From: an uncultured Ectothiorhodospiraceae bacterium
GTDB lineage: Bacteria; Pseudomonadota; Gammaproteobacteria; Nevskiales; Oceanococcaceae
NCBI GenBank assembly: GCA_937141935.1
Contig: CAKZQS010000029.1
Coordinates: 55,374-119,373 of the forward strand
Direction of reading: 5' to 3'
DNA length: 64,000 nt
Both the position numbers and the translations under genes were made by a program. The notes beneath the pieces are model-generated. The model ran no database searches, had not been told where the DNA came from, and worked only from the letters and a program-made list of their open reading frames with translations. Shown here one piece after another: positions 57,483-64,000 of this stretch (positions within the stretch are counted from its first letter, which is position 1; each line of letters opens with the position of its first letter).

Positions 57483-57835
57483 CCGTGATCCTGAACAGTT
57501 GCGAAACAGCGGCGGGCAGTGTGCCAGCAGCAGGCGGGCCGCAGCAGCGGCGCTTATGGAATTCGCTGTAGGCCAAGCGCGCTAGCCCTGGGCCCGCCCC
57601 GCGCCCCTTGCTCCCCCGCCATTCCCCGGAGCGTCCTCCGCCCGCCGCGCCGCCGCCTGGCGGCCGGCGCGGGCGTTGCCAGCATGGCGCGAATGGGCTA
57701 CATGTGGATGGACAATCGGATCAAGCCATGGCGCGGCCCTACAACCAAACCCACTGACGCAGCCGGCCGCCATCAGCGGCGCACCGGCCGACCTCGGGGT
57801 CTGCCACGCACATCACCCACCCAGGAGGGCTCCCC
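57483..57835. other. 353-bp intergenic region, no gene seen
   Basis: This is the divergent space between metY and the His-rich protein. It should hold both promoters. I saw no SAM or SAH riboswitch fold, no convincing Zur box and no RNA gene. Only GC-rich filler and the AGGAGGG ribosome site of the next gene were visible. Confidence 0.6.
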
Positions 57836-58195
57836 ATGAGCAACTGTAACGCCGACCACCACAGCAACCACAGCCACGAGCACGGGCCCAACTGCGGCCA
57901 CACCGCCATCAAGCACGATGGCCATGTGGACTACCTGCACGACGGCCACCTGCACCACCCGCACCAGGATCACGTCGACGAGCACACGCTGCCGGTGACC
58001 AGCGAGAACCCGGACGCGTGCACGCCCGCGCATGTGTGCGCGGGCCACCAGCCCGACCACATCCACGGCCCCGGTTGCGGGCACGAGGCCGTGCCGCATG
58101 GGGACCACGTGGACTACCTTGTCGATGGCCACCTGCATCACCCGCATGGCGACCACTGCGACGACCATGGGCCGGTGCAGGTCGTCGGCGGCTAA
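57836..58195 (+). CDS. His-rich small metal-binding protein
   Basis: A 119-residue protein with about a quarter His and no signal peptide. It is a tandem pair: CGHTAIKHDGHVDYLHDGHL and CGHEAVPHGDHVDYLVDGHL, each followed by HHPHxDHxDxH. Repeated HxH and CGH units point to zinc or nickel binding. An AGGAGGG ribosome site precedes it. Its neighbours are a COG0523 GTPase, a zinc-free DksA and a ZnuD-like receptor, so a zinc store or chaperone is the likely job; this is inference from context. Confidence 0.8.
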   Translation: MSNCNADHHSNHSHEHGPNCGHTAIKHDGHVDYLHDGHLHHPHQDHVDEHTLPVTSENPDACTPAHVCAGHQPDHIHGPGCGHEAVPHGDHVDYLVDGHLHHPHGDHCDDHGPVQVVGG

Positions 58196-58228
58196 GCCTG
58201 CAACCGCAGTGCGCGGCGCGCCGGGCGC

Positions 58229-58435
58229 CTAGCGCGCCTCGCGTTGCGCCCGCTCAAACCACGCCACGGTTCTGGCGCGTTGCGCCTCGCCATAGAGCGC
58301 GACAAACCTGGCCGTCATGCGGTCGCTGCGCGATTGCAGCGCCTGCAGGCGCGTGGCGATATAGCTGGGCGTCAGGCGCTCACCGCAGATCACGGTGATG
58401 CAATGGCGCCATTGCTCGTAGCTTTCGGGGATCAC
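58229..58435 (-). CDS. Small conserved protein next to dksA2
   Basis: A 68-residue soluble protein, MIPESYEQWRHCITV..., with two Cys and an amphipathic end AWFERAQREAR. I have a weak sense of having seen this opening as a conserved short protein, but no function is known to me. It lies downstream of the DksA-like gene on the same strand. Confidence 0.6.
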   Translation of the reverse strand: MIPESYEQWRHCITVICGERLTPSYIATRLQALQSRSDRMTARFVALYGEAQRARTVAWFERAQREAR

Positions 58436-58525
58436 GACGTGGTGCCTCCGGGACTGTGCACGGGGTGTTGGCGGGGGCGATGACGGCCGCGCGCTTGGCG
58501 CGCTGCGGCGGAGCCCGCGGGTGGC

Positions 58526-58945
58526 TCAGCCACGCCGGTGCTTCTCGCGGCGCTCGTAGGCCTCCTGCGCCGCCACGCACAGGGTCGCCGTCGGCCGCGC
58601 CTCCAGCCGCGCGATGCCGATGGGTTCGCCGGTTTCCTCGCAGTAGCCGTACTCGCCGTTGCTGATGCGCTGCAGCGCCTGTTCGATCTTGCGCAGCAGC
58701 TTGCGCTGGCGGTCGCGCGCACGCAGTTCCAGCGTTTGCGTGGATTCGCGCGTGGCGCGGTCGCCCTCGTCGCCCACCTCAAAGTGGCGCTGGTCGCGTA
58801 GCCCGTCGATGGTGGACTGTGCGTCGTTGAGGATGCTGCCGCGCCAGTCGAGCAGCTTCTGGCGGAAATAGGCGCGCTGGGCGGCGTTCATGTATTCGCC
58901 GGGCGGTGCCGTGCCTGCGGCCGCGGGGGAGGTCTTCAAAGCCAT
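58526..58945 (-). CDS. dksA2: DksA2-type zinc-independent transcription regulator
   Basis: A 139-residue member of the DksA/TraR family. The coiled coil carries the tip residues Asp59, Asp62 and Ala64 (DEGDRATRES), matching Asp71/Asp74/Ala76 of E. coli DksA that enter the RNA polymerase secondary channel. The zinc finger is altered: Cys102-x2-Thr105 and Cys123-x2-Ala126, so only two of four Cys remain, spaced C-x2-T-x17-C-x2-A. That is the pattern of Pseudomonas DksA2, which replaces zinc-dependent DksA when zinc is scarce. It is divergent from a COG0523 GTPase across a Zur-box-like site. Confidence 0.9.
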   Translation of the reverse strand: MALKTSPAAAGTAPPGEYMNAAQRAYFRQKLLDWRGSILNDAQSTIDGLRDQRHFEVGDEGDRATRESTQTLELRARDRQRKLLRKIEQALQRISNGEYGYCEETGEPIGIARLEARPTATLCVAAQEAYERREKHRRG

Positions 58946-58982
58946 GTTGATATCGGTGACGAGGCTGCGCCTTCGACGTACG

Positions 58983-59001
58983 GGTGTTACTTTATAACAT
59001 T
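58983..59001. promoter_or_regulatory. Zur-box-like operator
   Basis: The dyad GTGTTAC-TT-TATAACA contains a perfect TGTTA/TAACA inverted repeat centred at 58992, in the 74-bp space between dksA2 and the GTPase gene. It closely resembles the proteobacterial Zur consensus (TGTTATA-nn-TATAACA type), so zinc-bound Zur could repress both genes at once. Confidence 0.78.
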
Positions 59002-59019
59002 GCGTATCTGGAGCGTTCG

Positions 59020-60219
<1,200 letters not shown>

Positions 60220-60390
60220 GCCGCTGTCGCCAGGCCCCTCGCTGTTGCCGCGCCCGCCACTGTCGCCAAGCCCGCCGCCGCCACCGCCCCCGCGGGCCCC
60301 GCACCACCCAGCCGCGCGGCGCACCCGCGTGCGCTCCTATTTCACCGCCGCTGCGCGGGTCCCGCGTAGCACCGCCATCAGGGAGATCCC

Positions 60391-62631
60391 ATGTTGATTC
60401 GCCTTTTCGCCGCGGCCAGTGCCGTGCTGCTCTGGGCCCCGGGCCCGGCCCTCGCGCAGACCGCAACGCCGGCGCAAGCCCAAAGCGCGGCCCCGGCCGA
60501 AAGCCAGCCCGCAACCCCGCCGGAGTCCGAGAACCCGCGCACCATCGCGCTGCCGGCGACCTCGCTGCAGGACATCACCGTAACCGCCGACCCCTTCGCC
60601 GGGCGCAGCCCGCTGGAGTCGCTGCACCCGGTGGAAGTGCTGACGGCGGAGGAGCTGGAAGCCGCTCGCGGCGGGACGCTGGGCGAATCGCTGGACACGC
60701 TGCCCGGCGTCCGCGCGGCCACCTTTGGCGCGGGCGCGAGCCGGCCCGTCATTCGCGGCCAGGGCGGCCCGCGGGTGCGGATCCTCGATGAGGGCATTGG
60801 CGTGATCGACGCCTCCACTATCAGCCCCGACCACAACGTGGCCTCGGAGTCCTTCAGCGCGCGGCAAATCGAAGTGCTGAAGGGCCCGGCCACGCTGATG
60901 TACGGCTCGGGCGCCATCGGCGGCGTGGTCAATATGGTCTGCGACCTCATCGCCGCCGACCAGCCCCACACGGCGCTGGAGGGCTCGCTGGGCGCGCGCG
61001 TCAGCAGCGTGGATTCCGGCGAGTCGCTGTACGGGCATGTGAGCGGCGGCAACGGCGTCTGGTCCTACCACCTGGATGGCCTGACCCGGCGCACCGAGAA
61101 CTACGACATTCCCGGTTTTGCCGAAAGCGCCCGCTTGCGGGAGGCCGAGCATGGCGAGGGCGAGCATCACGAGGGCGACGCCCACAACCACGAAGACGGG
61201 CATGACGAGCACGAGGACGAAGCCTTTGGCACGCTGCCCAGCTCGGCCACCGAGACCGACAGCCTGGGCGGCGGCCTGACCTGGACCGGGCAGCGCGGCT
61301 GGCTTGGCGTCGGCGTTACCGTTTACGACACGGTCTACGGTATCCCCGGCCACTCGCACGCGCATGGCGAGGACGAGGGCGGGGAGGGCCACGCCGAGCA
61401 CGAAGGCGAGGCGCATGGCGCCGGGGAGCATGGCCATGAACACGGCCACGAGCACGGCGAGGATGCCGAGGTCGTGCTGGACCTTGAGCAGCGTCGCTAC
61501 GAGATGCGCGGCGGCTGGCAGGGCCAGGGCTGGCTGGAGCGTGTGCGTGGCGCGCTGGCGGTCAGCACCTACGAGCACACCGAGTTCGAAAGCGAAGGGG
61601 GCGAAACCTCGGCCGGCACCGTGTTCAGCAACGACGGCCACGAGGCCCGGCTGGAGGCCACCCACGCCCCGCAGGCCGGTTTCCGCGGCGTGTTCGGGGT
61701 GCAGCACAGCTTCCAGGATTTCGCCGCCATCGGTGAGGAGTCCTTTGTGCCCCCGGTGGAAACGACCAGCACCGGCCTGTTTCTGATCGAGGAGACGAGC
61801 CTGGCGCAGTGGCGCCTGAGCGCCGGCCTGCGCGCCGAGCAGGTCGACCACCAGGCCAGCGCCGGCCCCGACCGCGACTTTTCGCTGTTCAGCGCCAGCG
61901 TGGGGGCGCAGCGTGCGCTTGGCGAGCGCCACAACCTCAAGCTGAACCTGGGCCATGCGCAGCGGGCGCCGGAGGCGCTGGAGCTGTACGCCAACGGCGA
62001 GCACCTGGCCACGCAAACCGTCGAGACCGGCGACCCCGACCTCGACAGCGAGTCGGTGCTGCACTTCGATGTGGGTCTGGCGGGCCGCGCGGGTCGGCTC
62101 GACTACGCCATCGACGCCTTCGTAGCGACCTACGAGGACTACATCTTCGCCGAGCAGACCGGGCCGGCGAACGACGAGGGCCTGACCCCCATTGCCTACG
62201 TGCAGGACGGGGCCGATTTCTACGGTTATGAAGCCAGCGTCGGCTGGGCGCTCAGCAGCGCCGCCCGCGTGGCGCTGTTCACCGACGCGGTGCGCGCCGA
62301 GCGCGACGGTGGGGCCGACCTGCCGCGCATCCCCGCCGACCGCATCGGCCTGTCCCTGGATGGCCAGTGGGGCGCATTGGGCTACGGCCTGCGCCTGACG
62401 GAGGTCTTCGAGCAGGACCGCGCCACCGCGCTGGAAGGGCCCACGGATGGCTACACCCTGCTGGCGGCCGACCTGTCCTACGCCTGGGTGCTTGGCGGCA
62501 ACACGCTGGAACTCGCCCTGCGCGGTCGCAACCTGCTGGACGAGGAGGTGCGCAACCACGTCTCCTTCCTCAAGAACCAGGTTCCGCAGCCGGGCGCCAA
62601 CGTGATTGTTGAGGCGGGCTGGCGCTTCTAG
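60391..62631 (+). CDS. znuD: TonB-dependent receptor, ZnuD-like zinc uptake
   Basis: A 746-residue outer membrane receptor. A signal peptide ending ALAQ and an Ala/Pro/Gln linker come first, then the TonB box area TSLQDITVTADP. The plug follows (LDTLPGVRAATFGAGASRPVIRGQGGPRVRILDEG and VLKGPATLMYGSGAIGGVVN), then the barrel ending in AGWRF. Two external loops are packed with His and acidic residues (253-276 and 321-358). This is the ZnuD hallmark that gathers zinc, and plug Cys184 (NMVCD) is one half of the usual pair. It follows the COG0523 GTPase and completes the zinc-starvation cluster. Confidence 0.92.
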   Translation: MLIRLFAAASAVLLWAPGPALAQTATPAQAQSAAPAESQPATPPESENPRTIALPATSLQDITVTADPFAGRSPLESLHPVEVLTAEELEAARGGTLGESLDTLPGVRAATFGAGASRPVIRGQGGPRVRILDEGIGVIDASTISPDHNVASESFSARQIEVLKGPATLMYGSGAIGGVVNMVCDLIAADQPHTALEGSLGARVSSVDSGESLYGHVSGGNGVWSYHLDGLTRRTENYDIPGFAESARLREAEHGEGEHHEGDAHNHEDGHDEHEDEAFGTLPSSATETDSLGGGLTWTGQRGWLGVGVTVYDTVYGIPGHSHAHGEDEGGEGHAEHEGEAHGAGEHGHEHGHEHGEDAEVVLDLEQRRYEMRGGWQGQGWLERVRGALAVSTYEHTEFESEGGETSAGTVFSNDGHEARLEATHAPQAGFRGVFGVQHSFQDFAAIGEESFVPPVETTSTGLFLIEETSLAQWRLSAGLRAEQVDHQASAGPDRDFSLFSASVGAQRALGERHNLKLNLGHAQRAPEALELYANGEHLATQTVETGDPDLDSESVLHFDVGLAGRAGRLDYAIDAFVATYEDYIFAEQTGPANDEGLTPIAYVQDGADFYGYEASVGWALSSAARVALFTDAVRAERDGGADLPRIPADRIGLSLDGQWGALGYGLRLTEVFEQDRATALEGPTDGYTLLAADLSYAWVLGGNTLELALRGRNLLDEEVRNHVSFLKNQVPQPGANVIVEAGWRF

Positions 62632-62673
62632 GCCACCGCGCCAAGCCTCGGCGCCCCCACGGGGGCCAGGGCT

Positions 62674-62702
62674 GACCGGCCGGGCCCGAGGCCCGGCCGG
62701 TC
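62674..62702. terminator. Strong hairpin after the zinc receptor gene
   Basis: A perfect 13-bp stem GACCGGCCGGGCC/GGCCCGGCCGGTC with a CGA loop lies between two converging genes. No T-run follows, yet the stem is strong enough to stop transcription in a GC-rich genome. Confidence 0.6.
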
Positions 62703-62733
62703 CACCGGCGGCGGCGCTGCGGCCGCCCCCGGC

Positions 62734-63147
62734 TTAATCCCGGATTTGCACCACCTGCTGGAAGGTCGGCCGGTTGGTCCAGTGGATCGCCGGCACCGGC
62801 TGGTAGCCAAAGGCGGTCGCCACGACGGCGTCGTTGTCCTCGACGGTGGTGCCGTCGTAGAGCTGGCTGCCATCCCAGCTGGCCTGGTTGGCCAGCCCGC
62901 CCAGATCCTCCAGCGCCTGGGTCAGGGCCGTGGCCACCGCGGCGCGGCAGTCGCTGGCCTGTTCGGAGTTGGCGCAGCGCAACACCTTGTAATCGGTGCG
63001 GTTGGGCTTTTGCAGCGCCGTGCGCAACACCCGCACCATGAACTGGAACCAGCCGCCCTGGTAGGCCGAGCCCACCGGGCCGGGCGCGTTGTAGCGGCCC
63101 TGGATCACCGGGCCGCCAACCTCGGTGAGCTGCGGCAGCATGGGCAT
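62734..63147 (-). pseudogene. C-terminal fragment, probable penicillin-acylase family
   Basis: The last ~137 codons of a leftward gene. GPVIQGRYNAPGPVGSAYQGGW and the end VPAIHWTNRPTFQQVVQIRD look like the closing part of a penicillin-acylase-type enzyme (N-R-P-T-F-Q-Q-V-V). The first frame-compatible ATG is at 63147, but homology should extend several hundred residues farther. Instead a stop (TAA) appears three codons upstream, inside AT-rich sequence. The gene is cut at the composition break rather than naturally short. Confidence 0.65.
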
Positions 63148-63303
63148 CTTTTCTTAAGTAAAAGCGATATGGTTTCCCCAAAAGAACTACAGGGGAAGCT
63201 TAAAACTATAAAAAACATTTCTAAGAAAAGCTTACCCATATCTATACACGATATGGATAGCCTAGAGAACGTTAAAAAAATCCTAAACAGTTTTGAAAAA
63301 TAA
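63148..63303 (+). CDS. 3' end of an Obg-like GTPase, foreign AT-rich DNA
   Basis: The codons LFLSKSDMVSPKELQGKL and KSLPISIHDMDSLENVKKIL, then a stop, match the end of an Obg G-domain. The K-S-D is the G4 motif (N/T/S-K-x-D) and L-P-I-S-I-H the G5 region. Everything before the G4 motif is missing at the break near 63148. Codon use is AT-rich, unlike all genes to the left. The short Obg ending without a C-terminal domain is seen in some reduced-genome bacteria. Confidence 0.65.
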   Translation, partial: LFLSKSDMVSPKELQGKLKTIKNISKKSLPISIHDMDSLENVKKILNSFEK

Positions 63304-63413
63304 GGCTATTTATACTCCACAAATGACCCCATTATCTTCGAACCTATCTTAGCCAACTAATAGGCTCAATGCATAATATGTAGTTGCAGATATTGTAGTA
63401 ATCACAGTTATAT

Positions 63414-64000
63414 CTATTGCGAACTGTCTGAAAAATCCAGGTGGAACGTCCTCAGAAAATTCATTTTTATCCTTGAACTGAAATAGTAGATAAGTAAAGA
63501 CGTAGGGATTATTGCAGATATTATTCCAACTACCCACAGAACAACAACATTTTCTATATTTATGAACGCAAGATAGAAAATTATTTCTCCAATAGTAATT
63601 AAGAATCCAAAAACTGCTAGTGCTTTACTAGTACCATACTCTTCTATCTCCCTACCACGGACAATAATTGGCTTAGGATATTCTGTTTTTGTAATAACTA
63701 AATAAACAAAAGAACGATTGTCTTTATCCCGAACATTATATTTTGGCCAATATTTTTTAATTAAGTTTGCCTCAAGAATAATAGCCTCTAGCAAAGTATC
63801 TGTTTTCTCAAACTTTAAAATGCGAGCCTCGCCCACCATTTCCTTAATACGATAATCTTTAGAGCGAAAATAGCTGGCAATCCGCTTTCTTAAGCTCCCT
63901 GCTCTTCCTATATACATAGGCTTGCGCTTTGAATTTAACCAAATATAAACGCCAGGATCATTGGGAAAAATTTTCGCTTGTTTTTTTAGTCTTTCAATAA
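63414..64000 (-). CDS. 5' part of a UvrC-like GIY-YIG gene with odd hydrophobic tail
   Basis: The frame is open to the window edge. It reads IERLKKQAKIFPNDPGVYIWLN...KPMYIGRAGSLRKRIASYF, then TLLEAIILEANLIKKYWPKYNVRDKD and VYLVITKTEYPKPIIVRG, which is the UvrC N-terminus (excision-repair nuclease; GVY and YIG are the GIY-YIG motif). After about residue 125 UvrC should continue with a basic soluble stretch. Instead two membrane-like segments follow and the frame stops at 63414. A third membrane-like segment lies in another frame at 63349-63537, so there is also a frameshift near 63480. It is either a fusion with a small membrane protein gene or an assembly error. Confidence 0.6.
   Translation of the reverse strand, partial: IERLKKQAKIFPNDPGVYIWLNSKRKPMYIGRAGSLRKRIASYFRSKDYRIKEMVGEARILKFEKTDTLLEAIILEANLIKKYWPKYNVRDKDNRSFVYLVITKTEYPKPIIVRGREIEEYGTSKALAVFGFLITIGEIIFYLAFINIENVVVLWVVGIISAIIPTSLLIYYFSSRIKMNFLRTFHLDFSDSSQ

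Larger units (their letters stand above)
63140..64000. other. Abrupt composition break, foreign or chimeric tail
   Basis: Within a few bases near 63148 the sequence changes from about 70 percent GC host DNA to about 35 percent GC. No target-site repeat, tRNA or integrase borders it. One gene fragment on each side ends exactly there. Confidence 0.85.

Noticed and set aside
57483..57600. A possible SAM or SAH riboswitch before metY
   Set aside because: I could not draw the conserved stems or pseudoknot of any known SAM or SAH class from the sequence.
62570..63181. A 203-codon minus-strand gene across the composition break
   Set aside because: It is a shadow frame of the acylase fragment; the homologous frame is the one starting at 63147.

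Overview
The window reads as about 63.1 kb of a GC-rich gammaproteobacterial chromosome, followed by about 0.85 kb of abruptly AT-rich foreign-looking sequence. The host call rests on gene content: an EF-P-like EfpL/YeiP with Arg33, ComM, biosynthetic arginine decarboxylase SpeA with SpeE, YgiQ, Zur-type zinc control with a zinc-independent DksA paralogue, and a DUF1302/DUF1329/YCF48/MMPL lipid-type cluster. A Nevskiales/Solimonadaceae-like or xanthomonad-related lineage would fit, but that is inference. No rRNA, tRNA, CRISPR array, integrase or insertion sequence was recognised.

Layout. 0-14.8 kb is ordinary housekeeping and envelope genes: MscS plus a GspE-type ATPase, a PrcB-like lipoprotein, a TlpA-like thioredoxin, a YihG-like acyltransferase, a repeat-linker lipoprotein, a penicillin-acylase-family lipoprotein, EfpL, HemD, an OmpA-like porin and ComM. 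14.8-23.5 kb is an envelope transport locus: propeller lipoprotein, DUF1302 and, divergently, DUF1329, YCF48-like and an MMPL/RND pump. 23.5-27.6 kb holds an exported KatG sandwiched between two copies of a ~0.66-kb non-coding composite repeat. 27.6-40.4 kb is lipid and polyamine metabolism: HMwFabG, two acyl-CoA dehydrogenases, SpeE, acylphosphatase, SpeA, an MBL-like protein, an acyl-ACP-reductase-like dehydrogenase, and a desaturase with its electron-transfer reductase.

40.6-56.1 kb is accessory DNA. It has a decayed higB beside an intact higA, a sterol-desaturase-family enzyme, a CHRD protein and a patchwork of gene fragments (speA 3' end, ygiQ 3' end, acyl-ACP-reductase-like 5' end). Then comes a compact operon hsdR-hsdM-rhuM/Fic-hsdS-SIR2 and the intact ygiQ, followed by ccdAB. 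The last ~600 bp of ygiQ is present on both sides of the restriction operon as a direct repeat, which suggests integration by single crossover of a circular molecule. The SIR2-domain gene lies 11 bp downstream of hsdS. A type I restriction system carrying its own NADase-type effector plus a RhuM-Fic protein is the best candidate here for an under-described defence system.

56.2-62.6 kb contains MetY and then a zinc-starvation cluster: a His-rich small protein, a DUF-like small protein, a DksA2-type regulator, a COG0523 GTPase, and a ZnuD-like TonB receptor with His-rich loops. A Zur-box-like palindrome lies in the DksA2/GTPase divergent promoter. The host sequence ends inside a penicillin-acylase C-terminal fragment at about 63,148. 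There it switches to AT-rich DNA with the 3' end of an Obg-like GTPase and the 5' part of a UvrC-like gene. Both genes at the junction are cut, so a chimeric join is more likely than a real insertion.
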